Below are positions 17,828 to 26,565 of a DNA stretch of 64,000 bases, piece by piece. The notes beneath the pieces were generated by a model. That model did no database searches. It had not been told where the DNA came from and saw only the letters and a list, made by a program, of their open reading frames with translations. The position numbers and the translations under genes are program-made. Source of the DNA: Fimbriimonas sp038207365 (GTDB lineage Bacteria; Armatimonadota; Fimbriimonadia; Fimbriimonadales; Fimbriimonadaceae); contig JBBQZV010000007.1 of NCBI GenBank assembly GCA_038207365.1, forward strand, positions 62,001 to 126,000, written 5' to 3'. Every line of letters starts with the position of its first letter. Positions within the stretch are counted from its first letter, which is position 1.

Positions 17828-18304
17828 ATGAACACCGTTCCGGCATGCCTCATAACCGAATTCTCCCAACCAGCCACTGAGATTGAAGATGCGCGCGTTC
17901 AATCGCATTCCTCTCAGTTTCGTGCCATCCATCGGGAGTGGTCAGCGAAGATTCGCGGTTGCAGTCAGGTCGGGATCCTTTCTCTCAAAGCCAACTTGAT
18001 GAACGGAATGGATTGGGGCACGGAGATCGCCTACGTAGACTCAGATCTCGACAATATCGCTCTGTTCCGCAATTGGGGCATGTCACTAAATGAGATTTGC
18101 GCCATCGAAGAAACCCTCGCAAACCTGGATCCCAAACGAACTTACCTAGCGCTCGCAACCGAACGCCGCCTCGATTCCGGTCTCAGCCACTTCACGCTAC
18201 TGGCAATCGACCATTCCTCGGGCGACCAAGCCGTCGTTTTCCATCGAAGCGACTGCCAAGTCGAAGGTTTCGTCAACAGCGCGCGGCGAGAGTCAATTCG
18301 GTAG
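17828..18304 (+). CDS. Hypothetical soluble protein with a repeat-bearing promoter
   Basis: This 158-residue protein is not recognised. It has no signal peptide or membrane segment. Visible stretches are REWSAKIRGCSQVGILSLKA, ALFRNWGMSLNEICAIEETL and LALATERRLDSGLSHFTLLA, suggesting a mixed alpha/beta fold. Codon use is like the neighbours. The TAGGAT hexamer 6 nt upstream and the direct repeats across the -35 region suggest tight regulation by a DNA-binding protein. The gene stands alone between a terminator and an inverted repeat. Confidence 0.65.
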   Translation: MNTVPACLITEFSQPATEIEDARVQSHSSQFRAIHREWSAKIRGCSQVGILSLKANLMNGMDWGTEIAYVDSDLDNIALFRNWGMSLNEICAIEETLANLDPKRTYLALATERRLDSGLSHFTLLAIDHSSGDQAVVFHRSDCQVEGFVNSARRESIR

Positions 18305-18495
18305 TCGTGATCTTGACCTGAGAATCGAGGCTAATGTCGAAAGGGATCAGGGTTAGCGACCCAGTTCGAGTTGAGGCAGCCCCATATGACTTGATGATTA
18401 GCTCTTGCAAGTTTCGTTTCCAGCTCTTAGGATCGCCTACCCTCTTTGGAGTTAGCTAACTTACGTAAGAATCAAGTTTCGAGGGGCACTCCGTA

Positions 18496-18529
18496 GCAAC
18501 CGGCACGATATTCGCACCGTGCCGGTTGC
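18496..18529. terminator. Inverted repeat, possible bidirectional terminator
   Basis: A perfect 12-bp stem (arms 18496-18507 and 18518-18529) with a 10-nt loop between the 17828 gene and the convergent small membrane protein gene. No strong T-run follows on either strand, so termination is likely but not certain. Confidence 0.5.
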
Positions 18530-18559
18530 GTATTTAGCTACGTCCAGGGAAACTTTGAC

Positions 18560-18727
18560 TTAAAGTGGGCCCCTTCGATACCAGTTATTGCTATGACCGT
18601 GGTATCCGCCGCCGAAGAGGAACAGGACGGCCAAGACGATCAATATTGTGCCGAGCGTGCCGCCAAGGTAGACACCGCCTCCGCCAAAGAGCAAAACGAG
18701 AACGACGATCAGTAAAAGTAATCCCAT
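18560..18727 (-). CDS. Small Gly-rich two-helix membrane protein (DUF3309-like)
   Basis: From the ATG at 18727 the product is 55 residues. It consists of two hydrophobic segments (GLLLLIVVLVLLFGGGG and GTILIVLAVLFLFGGG) joined by a short Gly turn and followed by a His/Arg tail (YHGHSNNWYRRGPL). This layout resembles DUF3309-type tiny membrane proteins, but the similarity is only by pattern. A frame from 18784 would add a charged 19-residue N-terminus; I prefer 18727 because that is where the hydrophobic protein begins. TTGACA lies about 25 nt upstream. A decayed second copy of this locus lies at 23.03-23.11 kb, beyond the kinase gene. Confidence 0.65.
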   Translation of the reverse strand: MGLLLLIVVLVLLFGGGGVYLGGTLGTILIVLAVLFLFGGGYHGHSNNWYRRGPL

Positions 18728-19170
18728 GCGAATAGGGCCTCGTTTTGTCAAGCGATGTTCCTTCCTGCCCGTTTTCCTACTCAAACAACCCGGGACGGAA
18801 CGAAATCAGCTTCCAGAGGGTACGACTGATTGAGCGGATTCACCTTAATAGGGAACGAAGCAGATGCTTGAACACTGACTCAATATCTGCTCGACAGCAT
18901 TCTCAGACCGCGAATCTGGACCACGACCAATTAAGCCGCCGGTCTTCTGCCGGATCCATTCGCTTTAACAGGGTACTGATCGACGAATAAGCAGAAAACC
19001 CGATGGCAGGGCAGTTTCTTCGGGCGTTGTCTCATCTTGAGATTTAACAAAATACTTTGCGATCGCCGATTATGGAACCTGCCACCGATTGTCAAGTCAT
19101 ATCCACACAAACGACATTAAAACTTCAAATATGATTTATGTGTCCTAAGTTGTAATTCACTTAACATTGC
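18728..19170. other. Intergenic region upstream of the hybrid kinase
   Basis: Divergent promoter region of the small membrane protein and the kinase; no supportable gene. TTGACA on the minus strand near 18750 may be a -35 element for the small gene. The last 130 bases are AT-rich. Confidence 0.4.
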
Positions 19171-22100
19171 ATGGAAAATCCGCGGGAAACATCATCAATA
19201 AACCTCGGACTCGATGGGTCAAAAGCCGACGTCTGCAGGGTTGAGATTACGCCTGAGTGTTCGCATGCTGAGAATCTGCTGCGGTTGGTGGACAAACTCA
19301 AAGGCAAGACTCCAGAAAAACGCAGTCTCAGCGAGACAGCTCGAGTCATACGTGACATTGTAGTTGAAGATTACGGATTCGACCGGGCAGGCGTGTTCTC
19401 ATACGATGCCACCACGGAGACCATGCGAGGAACGTGGGGCACAGACTCAAATGGCCTCCTAGAAGACATATCAACAACCGTGGTTCAATACGGAGAACCC
19501 GAGCGAGAGAAGTATGAACAAGGTTTCGGGAAAGGGAGAGGCTATTACATTCGCAATCTAGATACGGCCGAGGATCGCTTCGAGTATCCAGCAGAGATGC
19601 GGGCCATTCGGCAACACGCTGTGATCTACCTGTATTGCAGAGGAGAATTGCTCGGATATGTCGCGATTGACAATCTATTGACGAACCGTCCTATCGACGA
19701 ACCCCAATTAGTCGATCTACTCGCTTTCGTAGACTTTGCAGCACTGGCGATGCTCCTGTCCGGCATGAAGGCGACGCACGAAAACGTCACAAGGCGCCAA
19801 ATGCGGGTCATGGAAATCACCCTCGCAATTACCTCGAACACAGTTCCCGAAAAAATCTATCTGATGGTTCGAAACGCAATCTTGGAGATCGGCTTCGTTG
19901 ATCGAGCTGCAGTTTGGGTCGTCGAAGATGAAATCGCGCATGGGACTTGGGGCACAGGTGCACAGGGAGAATTGCTGGACGAAAGCCATGCAAGCTTTCC
20001 ATTTGACATTGAAGGCGATCTTTCCCAGAACTACGCTAAACATGGCAAGCGTTACCTGATCGATACTTACAAAGTGGTGAAGGGGGATGGCCAATCTTCC
20101 GTGGAAGTTCCTCATGCGTTCATTCCTCTTTTGGTAGAGGGGAAGATCATAGGTTTCGTATCGGTTGATAACCTGCTTACGAATCGAAAGATCACCCCTG
20201 CAATGCTGGAAGCCGTCCTGCTGATCACCGATCAAGCCGCGGTTGCAATCCAAACGGTGAGGCTTAGCAAACGGCGTGAAGTCGTCATTCATCAACAAAA
20301 GAGGCTTTTGGAGATTGCGGTGGCAATTGCCGAAAATGCAAATGCCGACTCCGTTTACAGGCTGGTCCGCGACGCAATCCTGGAAACCAAGCTATGCGAG
20401 CGTGTGGCCATTTGGCAGGTTGATGGCCGCATTGCGCGCGGGACGTGGGGAACGGATGAATTCGGCAAGCCTGTCGACGAACATAAAATGACGTTCCCAC
20501 TCGACGACTACTTCGTTGAGTTTAGCGCATGTCTTTCTGGCAATGAGCCTTATTGTATCGACAATGACCGTCAGGGATATGTAAATAATGTAGCATTAAT
20601 TGAGAAAGTGCCGTATGCAGTCATTCCGCTAATCGTCGAGGGACAATTGGTTGGGATCCTGACGCTCGATACGTTCGTCTCCAAAAAAAGGCTTACTCCC
20701 GAGAATCTGGAGGTGATCCTGCCTCTGGCCAAGCACGCCACAATCGCGGTTCAAAAGTCGATGATTCTCGAAAATCTCGAATCTGTCATTCAGAACCAAA
20801 AGAAGCTCATGGAGATTTCGGTTGCGATCGCAGCAAACGCAGATCTCGACGCGGTGTACCTGATGGTCCGCGATGCAATTCTTGAAACAAATGTTTGCGA
20901 GAGAGCAGGCGTCTGGCTGACAGTGGGCAGTACCGCTCATGGGACGTGGGGCACAGACAAATTTGGCAAGTTGGTAGACGAACACAACAGGACCTGGCCG
21001 CTTGACGACTTTTTTGTAGAGTTTGCGGCTTGTTTGATCGGAGACGAGGAGTTCGCATACGACAATCGTCACGATTCCTATTCAACAAGTACGATCGTGG
21101 ATAAGAATGTGCCGTATGCGGTGATTCCGCTCAAGGCCGAGGGACGATTGATCGGCATCCTGACGCTGGATAATGTCACTACCAAGCGACCATTCACGCG
21201 TGAGAGTTTGGAGACGATTTTGCCATTGGCTAAGCAAGCTGCTCTCGCCGTTCATAACAGCCGAATCCTCATGGCTGCCAACAAGGAAATCAATATACGT
21301 CGCGAAGTCGAATCGTTGCTTGTCAGACAAACGGAAGAGCTGACCGTCGCACGCGATGACGCTCTTGCCGGAGCGAGAGTGAAAAGCGAATTCCTGGCGA
21401 ACATGAGCCACGAAATCCGAACTCCAATGAATGGGGTTCTGGGTCTGAGCTCGATGCTGATGGAGACAAGCCTCGCTCCGCAGCAGCGCGACTACCTACG
21501 GGGCATCCAAAAAAGCGCAGAAGCGCTTCTATCGGTAATTGACGACATCCTCGATATTTCGCGCCTAGAGGCCGGAATGCTCAAGATCAATCGGTTCCCG
21601 TTCAACCTTCGCGACTGCATTGAGGACGTCACCGAATTGATGACGTCTCAACTCAAGAAGGACGAAGTCGAACTCAATTGCTTCGTCCCGGTGAACTTCC
21701 CGGAACGGCTCTACGGCGACGGCGATCGCCTACGTCAGATGATCACAAATCTGGTTGGAAACGCCGTCAAGTTCACCGAGCAAGGCTCCGTTACGGTAAA
21801 GGCGAAGTGCGTGTCCGAAACCGCAGAGCAAGCGACCATTGAGATTGAAGTGATCGACACCGGGATCGGAATTGCGGAGGAAAGACGATCGGCGGTTTTC
21901 GAGAGCTTCACCCAAGCCGATGGTAGTTCAACGAGACGCCACGGGGGTTCGGGATTGGGGTTGACGATCACCAAGCAGATTGTCGAACTGATGGGTGGAA
22001 CGATCGATTTGGAAACTCGACTTGGCGCAGGAAGCACGTTTTCGCTGCAAATAACGTTCGAAAAGCAGGTCGAGGATCTGTCGACGCAGGATAAGACGAC

Positions 22101-22923
22101 CCCGTTGAAGGGTTCGTCGATCCTCATTCTGATTGAGAACCCGATCAGACGACGGTTCTTGGCGGATTACGCTCTTGCTTGGGGCTGCGATGTGGTGGAA
22201 GCCGAATCAGGAAAAGCGGCTGCATCAGCCTCAGCTGCGAGACCGGTGAACCAGCCTTTTGACTTCATAATTCTGGACGGTGAAAACTGCGACGTTAGTA
22301 GTGATGCGGCGCTTGCTCAGCTTCGATCAGCACAAGCCACCGCACGATCTCGAACTTTGCTGTTGAAATCGATGCGGAGCCGGAGGCGGACGGATACCCC
22401 CGTTCTCATGCAAGATTCGGTCGCTCTAGCCAAACCGGTGCGAATGACAAGGCTCTTACAAGCGCTGATTTCTCTGAGCGATGGAATCGGTGACAGTGTT
22501 GTAGTCGAAGCACCGGTCGGCAAGCAGCAGATTTTGGCGGGCATGCGCGTTTTGCTTGCCGAAGACAACGCCGTCAATGCAATGGTTGCATCGAGCAGAC
22601 TTGATATGTGGGGCAGTGCCTGCGTTTGTGCAAGTAACGGATTAGAAGTGCTTAAGCTGCTGGAGTCTGAGGAATTCGACGTCGTATTGATGGATGTTTC
22701 TATGCCCGAGATGGATGGGATTCATGCAACTCGCGAGATTAGAAAACTAGAAGAACAGTCGGGCCAACACCTTCCAATCATCGCAATGACCGCGCATGCA
22801 CTGCAAGGAGATCGTGAAAAGTGTCTCACCGCCGGCATGGATGACTACATTTCCAAGCCAATCAACTTTACGGAGATGCTTGAGAAGCTTCGAAAATGGG
22901 GCAGACACAAGCTTTCAGAGTAG
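19171..22923 (+). CDS. Cytosolic hybrid histidine kinase: four GAF domains, HisKA, HATPase, two REC
   Basis: A 1250-residue sensor kinase with no membrane segment. Four GAF domains follow one another, each with a GTWGT motif at about residues 88, 257, 423 and 590, a period near 167, so they arose by internal duplication. The HisKA box is ANMSHEIRTPMNG with phospho-acceptor H747. The ATPase domain has NLVGNAVKFT, DTGIGIAEE and GGSGLGLTI. A first receiver-like domain (about 975-1095, FDFIILDGEN) looks degenerate. The second (RVLLAEDNAVNAM, VLMDVSMPEMDG) has phospho-acceptor D1175 and the conserved Lys in YISKPIN. No output domain exists, so it may pass phosphate to a separate HPt or response regulator; none intact lies nearby. 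The signal bound by the GAF array is unknown. Confidence 0.93.
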   Translation: MENPRETSSINLGLDGSKADVCRVEITPECSHAENLLRLVDKLKGKTPEKRSLSETARVIRDIVVEDYGFDRAGVFSYDATTETMRGTWGTDSNGLLEDISTTVVQYGEPEREKYEQGFGKGRGYYIRNLDTAEDRFEYPAEMRAIRQHAVIYLYCRGELLGYVAIDNLLTNRPIDEPQLVDLLAFVDFAALAMLLSGMKATHENVTRRQMRVMEITLAITSNTVPEKIYLMVRNAILEIGFVDRAAVWVVEDEIAHGTWGTGAQGELLDESHASFPFDIEGDLSQNYAKHGKRYLIDTYKVVKGDGQSSVEVPHAFIPLLVEGKIIGFVSVDNLLTNRKITPAMLEAVLLITDQAAVAIQTVRLSKRREVVIHQQKRLLEIAVAIAENANADSVYRLVRDAILETKLCERVAIWQVDGRIARGTWGTDEFGKPVDEHKMTFPLDDYFVEFSACLSGNEPYCIDNDRQGYVNNVALIEKVPYAVIPLIVEGQLVGILTLDTFVSKKRLTPENLEVILPLAKHATIAVQKSMILENLESVIQNQKKLMEISVAIAANADLDAVYLMVRDAILETNVCERAGVWLTVGSTAHGTWGTDKFGKLVDEHNRTWPLDDFFVEFAACLIGDEEFAYDNRHDSYSTSTIVDKNVPYAVIPLKAEGRLIGILTLDNVTTKRPFTRESLETILPLAKQAALAVHNSRILMAANKEINIRREVESLLVRQTEELTVARDDALAGARVKSEFLANMSHEIRTPMNGVLGLSSMLMETSLAPQQRDYLRGIQKSAEALLSVIDDILDISRLEAGMLKINRFPFNLRDCIEDVTELMTSQLKKDEVELNCFVPVNFPERLYGDGDRLRQMITNLVGNAVKFTEQGSVTVKAKCVSETAEQATIEIEVIDTGIGIAEERRSAVFESFTQADGSSTRRHGGSGLGLTITKQIVELMGGTIDLETRLGAGSTFSLQITFEKQVEDLSTQDKTTPLKGSSILILIENPIRRRFLADYALAWGCDVVEAESGKAAASASAARPVNQPFDFIILDGENCDVSSDAALAQLRSAQATARSRTLLLKSMRSRRRTDTPVLMQDSVALAKPVRMTRLLQALISLSDGIGDSVVVEAPVGKQQILAGMRVLLAEDNAVNAMVASSRLDMWGSACVCASNGLEVLKLLESEEFDVVLMDVSMPEMDGIHATREIRKLEEQSGQHLPIIAMTAHALQGDREKCLTAGMDDYISKPINFTEMLEKLRKWGRHKLSE

Positions 22924-23027
22924 GGTTGTGCTTATCTCGGGGATGCCTAGTACACCTCTTCCATTATCGAGCGCTGGCTCAGCTTTAGATCGTCTTTGAG
23001 CCTAATTAGCCCTTTTCTGGGTTCAAC

Positions 23028-23106
23028 CAATATTGTGCCGAGCGTTCCGCCTGGCCCCGTTTCACCTAGCGATATTCCTTCCAGCCCATTTTCCTGCTCA
23101 TACATT
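23028..23106 (-). pseudogene. Decayed, internally deleted copy of the 18.56-18.78 kb small membrane protein locus
   Basis: Two blocks match the intact locus: AATATTGTGCCGAGCG (about 23030-23045, compare 18645-18665), and the block reading AGCGAT.TTCCTTCC.GCCC.TTTTCCT.CTCA (about 23067-23102, compare 18751-18785). The middle, including most of the first membrane segment, is missing. The frame that would begin at the ATG near 23102 meets TAG after 11 codons. It is therefore a remnant, and with the intact copy it brackets the kinase gene. Confidence 0.6.
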
Positions 23107-23784
23107 CAAGGCGGATACCTTTGCTTTCTCAGCTTTTTCAGCCTCATGCGGAGCGAGCCAGTAGACTCTACCGTTTCCATCTGGGTCGTAGGCTTCACCT
23201 CCTAGACAAGCTTTCCCCAGTGCACGAACAAAGGCATTCATCGCAAGTTGACCTTTTGCCTCGATGTCCTGCTTGCGTTCTATGGTCATTGGCTCTTGTG
23301 CACAAGCTTCGGTGAACACTGGACGATTTCCACTATTATCAAATCCATACCAAATGTCAACGAGGCACTTATGAATGTTCTCCAAAAATTTGGAGCTGCG
23401 ATTGAACCTTCTACGGGCGACAGCTTCTAGGATATCGTGGGAACCCCTAAGCACGCGGTTCTGGATGCGTTCGACTTACTGATCGGCTGACGCCAAACGA
23501 AAGAAGCACAACTCGATCATATATCCATGCTCACGGCAGGTTAGAATTTGTCCCTTTCACCCATGTCCCGATATGGTTATCTCGATAGAGAAACCCCGGT
23601 TATTGGCGACTAGGTCTTCTATGCGAAGCTACATCGTCCGACCCGCTGATATGGTGGCTGCTGCTGGATTGAACGGAGAAAGTCCCGCTGCAATAAGATC
23701 GACATCGACAAATTCGATTGTTCTCGCCTCATTGGGAAGGAACTTCCGAGCGAAGGTCGTCTTACCCATGGCATTTTGAATTCC
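23098..23784 (-). pseudogene. Zeta-toxin-like P-loop kinase, broken by three in-frame stops
   Basis: One minus-strand frame from 23784 to 23098 reads as a zeta-toxin-family protein interrupted by TAG, TGA and TAA without any frameshift. In order: a P-loop NAMGKTTFARKFLPNEA, then TIEFVDVDLIAAGLSPFNPA, TISAGRTM, stop, LRIEDLVANNRGFSIEITIS, GHG, stop, REHGYMIELCFFRLASADQ, stop, VERIQNRVLRGSHDILEAVA and NIHKCLVDIWYGFDNSG. The N-terminal strand before the P-loop is lost where the frame abuts the comM stop at 23785. Intact relatives phosphorylate UDP-sugars or other nucleotides. No antitoxin is seen. It is most likely a dead gene under point-mutation decay. Confidence 0.75.
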
Positions 23785-25308
23785 CTACGTCCGATCTCGG
23801 TATTGGACGGCCTCAGCGAGGTGGTGTTTTTGGACTTGGTCAACTTTGGCGAGGTCGGCGATAGTTCGGGCGACTTTTAGGAGACGATCGAAGACGCGGG
23901 CGGAGAGGTTCATTCGGTTCATGACGAGGCGCATGAAATCTTCGCTTTCCTTATCCAACGGCACCAATTGACGTATGTCGCGGGGCGACATCTTGGCATT
24001 GACCCGGTGATCGCCTAATCGAATGTGCTGAAGCTGTCGCGCCTGCAAAACTCGGTCGCGAATCGGAGCGCTAGCCTCGCCGGCAGGCGCTCCGATCAAT
24101 TCGTCGGGCTTGAGGCGGGGAACCTCGATATGAAGGTCGATGCGATCCATCAACGGTCCACTGATCTTGCCTGAGTATTTGGCGCAGGAAGAAGGAGTGG
24201 ATACGCACTTCTCCTCCGGCAAACCCTTGAAACCACATGGGCACGGATTCATGGCACCGATCAAAATACATTCAGCAGGAAAAGTAACCGTATTTTGGAC
24301 TCGTGCAACAGTTACAACTCCGTCCTCCAAGGGTTGCCTCAGAGCCTCCAAAACTGACCGGTCAAATTCGGGCATTTCATCCATGAAGAGGCATCCGAGG
24401 TGGCTCATCGAGATTTCGCCAGGTTTGGGGTTGCGTCCACCGCCTACGATGGACGCATGACTTGCGCTGTGGTGGGGTGCGCGGAATGGCCGCTCCCAGA
24501 TGAGGCCTTGTTTGCCTCCCTTTTCTCCTGTGGCGCTGAAGATGCGGGTGACCGCGATGCTCTCTTGCAAGGATAAAGGAGGCAAAATCGTCGGCAGCCT
24601 TCGTGCGAGCATGGTCTTTCCGGACCCAGGCGGGCCGTTCATGAGAATGTTGTGGCCGCCTGCCGCGGCAATTTCGAGGGCTCGGATAGCATGACGCTGA
24701 CCCTTAACGTCGCCATAGTCCACCGGATATTCGGGTTGCCGGTATTCTGGCGAATCTTCGAATTTCTGTGGGGAAAACAGGTTGGAGCCATTGAGGAGTT
24801 CCACTGCTTCTAGCAAGGTTCTCACACCATAGACTTCGATTTCAGTGGCTACAGAGGCCTCGGCGGCATTATCAATCGGCACGATTAGCTTCTTGAACCC
24901 CTGCTCCATCGCCATAAGTGCCACGCTGACTGCACCGTCGATGGGGCGAAGGACGCCATCCAATCCAAGTTCACCCAGCAAAAGCGTCGTCTTCAACTCG
25001 TCGTGGGAGACTTCACCGTTTGCCGCGCAGATCGCAACCGCCATCGGTAGATCCAACCAAGGACCCTCCTTTCGGATGTCCCCTGGAGCGAGGTTGCACA
25101 TGATCTTCTTGTTTGGAAACTGAAGCTCCGAGTTCTTGATCGCCGTCCGAACCCGCTCTTTGCTCTCTTGGACCGCCTTATCGGGAAGTCCAACCAGGAT
25201 GAAATACCGCTCGCCATCACCCTGAATGTTCCCCTGAAGGTCAACCTCAATCACGATTGGCACTGCCTCAATCCCGATCAAAGTAGCCGAGTAGGTCTGC
25301 GCAATCAT
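23785..25308 (-). CDS. comM: YifB/ComM-family Mg-chelatase-like AAA+ ATPase
   Basis: A 507-residue protein with the ComM layout: an N-terminal Lon-like fold domain (residues 1-165, beginning IAQTYSATLIGIEAVPIVIE), an AAA+ Mg-chelatase domain with Walker A GPPGSGKTMLARRL and sensor/Walker B segment CLFMDEMPEF, and a C-terminal helical domain (ARVFDRLLKVARTIADLA). ComM is a hexameric helicase that promotes branch migration during natural transformation in proteobacteria. I place the start at 25308: TATCCT lies exactly 6 nt upstream. An upstream TTG at 25326 is rejected. The zeta-like pseudogene begins directly at its stop. Confidence 0.93.
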   Translation of the reverse strand: MIAQTYSATLIGIEAVPIVIEVDLQGNIQGDGERYFILVGLPDKAVQESKERVRTAIKNSELQFPNKKIMCNLAPGDIRKEGPWLDLPMAVAICAANGEVSHDELKTTLLLGELGLDGVLRPIDGAVSVALMAMEQGFKKLIVPIDNAAEASVATEIEVYGVRTLLEAVELLNGSNLFSPQKFEDSPEYRQPEYPVDYGDVKGQRHAIRALEIAAAGGHNILMNGPPGSGKTMLARRLPTILPPLSLQESIAVTRIFSATGEKGGKQGLIWERPFRAPHHSASHASIVGGGRNPKPGEISMSHLGCLFMDEMPEFDRSVLEALRQPLEDGVVTVARVQNTVTFPAECILIGAMNPCPCGFKGLPEEKCVSTPSSCAKYSGKISGPLMDRIDLHIEVPRLKPDELIGAPAGEASAPIRDRVLQARQLQHIRLGDHRVNAKMSPRDIRQLVPLDKESEDFMRLVMNRMNLSARVFDRLLKVARTIADLAKVDQVQKHHLAEAVQYRDRT

Positions 25309-25314
25309 TGCAAC

Positions 25315-25320
25315 AGGATA
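25315..25320 (-). promoter_or_regulatory. Candidate -10 element of comM
   Basis: On the minus strand TATCCT, 6 nt, then the ATG at 25308. The same hexamer and spacing occur before the GYF_2 gene at 58322. Confidence 0.5.
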
Positions 25321-26101
25321 GAACAAAGCAGTCGCTGACTGCTATCCAAATTCTGGACACCCTTGTTTGGGTACAGGTTGATCTTGGACCTAGGACATGT
25401 GCCGCCAGATTTCGATTAAAAAAATCTAAATGGCTGCCTCTGAAGGATGGGCGATCTTGTATGAAGTTCAAAGTCTAGATCATTTCGATCGATTGAGTGG
25501 AAACGGATCTGGCCAGATGACTTGACATACTATAAAGGATTGAAATCACTCGCCTGAACCCTTGAATTCACAAGGTCATGTATTCCGGGGCCGCAGATAA
25601 ATTAACTCTTCTGAAAAATCTGATCTTGAGTTCGGACACCTGTAACATTCCCGTAAACCTAGGATTGTTCAATGCGTCCAACATTCCTATAGGCCATCAT
25701 CAAGAATTCAAGCCCTAGAAATACGAACTAAGTTCGTAAATGCTTAAACCTCTGTGCTCGCAGATTCCATAGGAAAGTACTACCAGATTTATTTTTGATT
25801 TATTCACCGGACCACTCCCAGCAGGAGCCAGGATGCAAGGCATTGGGCTAGAAAGTAACTCGGATGTCCAGGGGGTTGATAGCAACGACTGAATCCACCA
25901 ACGATGGGTCACCATATCGCTATTAGTAGATGCAAAGGATCTGCTTGATCTCAAGTCAGTGGATAGACGACTGTTTCCAGATACATGGGGAATCTGGTCT
26001 TCTACTCAATACTATTGCACGCTCTTTCGAGTATGATCTTTTAACTTTAGGCATCAACTTTGTCGCCTTGTTCCTCATTGTCCAATCTTCAGGAAAGCGC
26101 C
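25321..26101. other. Long intergenic region with one palindrome
   Basis: About 780 bases, AT-richer than the surroundings, with no supportable gene on either strand. A perfect palindrome ACGAACT-A-AGTTCGT lies at 25723-25737 and could be an operator. It precedes the EACC1-like/caspase pair, so it may hold their promoter. Confidence 0.4.
25723..25737. promoter_or_regulatory. Palindrome, possible operator
   Basis: ACGAACT-A-AGTTCGT is a perfect 7+1+7 palindrome in the long gap before the EACC1-like/caspase pair. It resembles SOS-type boxes (CGAAC-N4-GTTCG) but has a 3-nt centre, so no regulator is assigned. Confidence 0.25.
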
Positions 26102-26521
26102 ATGTCAAATGATCCAACATCAGACACACAACCACCACTTGCAGATTTCCTCACGCTTACTGCCACGTCTTCGGACATTCGCCAGATCGTTCAGGTGAAC
26201 CGTGCACTTGAGGAACTCGAGAGAAAGTACCCAAACCAGCTCTTTCGTGGTAGTAGTGGAGGCCAGGATTCCCTTACTCAAAGTCCGATTGATCAGTGGC
26301 AGTTGCTAGCAAGTTCTTCGGTTATTACACTTTTTCTTCGCGAGTTACCTTCGCTTCTTAAACGTCTAAAGAAAGTAAACATGTCAATTCACTACGCTGG
26401 TGAGCGCCTCCAGTTCTCCGCAATAACGGTAGAAGGAGATTTGGAAAAACTAGAGTTGCTTCTCGGAAAAGCAGATTCTGGTACGAATTTTGATCCAAAC
26501 AAATCGAAGAAGATCAAATAG
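26102..26521 (+). CDS. EACC1-like small protein paired with the caspase-like gene
   Basis: A 139-residue protein starting at 26102, with AGGA 7 nt upstream. The first 20 residues are polar. The middle holds a hydrophobic stretch and basic turn (SSVITLFLRELPSLLKRLKK), followed by MSIHYAGERLQFSAITVEGD and LEKLELLLGKAD. This order (hydrophobic helix, basic stretch, beta-hairpin, short helix) resembles effector-associated constant components (EACC1) described beside caspase- and trypsin-like effectors in bacterial conflict systems. The resemblance is by pattern only. It lies 44 bp before the caspase-like gene on the same strand, so the two are probably one operon. Confidence 0.55.
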   Translation: MSNDPTSDTQPPLADFLTLTATSSDIRQIVQVNRALEELERKYPNQLFRGSSGGQDSLTQSPIDQWQLLASSSVITLFLRELPSLLKRLKKVNMSIHYAGERLQFSAITVEGDLEKLELLLGKADSGTNFDPNKSKKIK

Positions 26522-26565
26522 CAACTTTTAATTTGGTTTCAACTAGTGATTCAGTTCGAAAGTAA

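Noticed and set aside
23619..23843. Minus-strand frame of 74 codons at the comM 3' end
   Set aside because: It lies in a different frame from the zeta-like P-loop sequence, which reads as a recognisable family in the adjacent frame.
25723..25737. LexA/SOS box
   Set aside because: The palindrome has a 3-nt centre rather than the 4-nt centre of the Firmicute SOS box, and the next gene is not a known SOS gene. Kept only as a palindrome.
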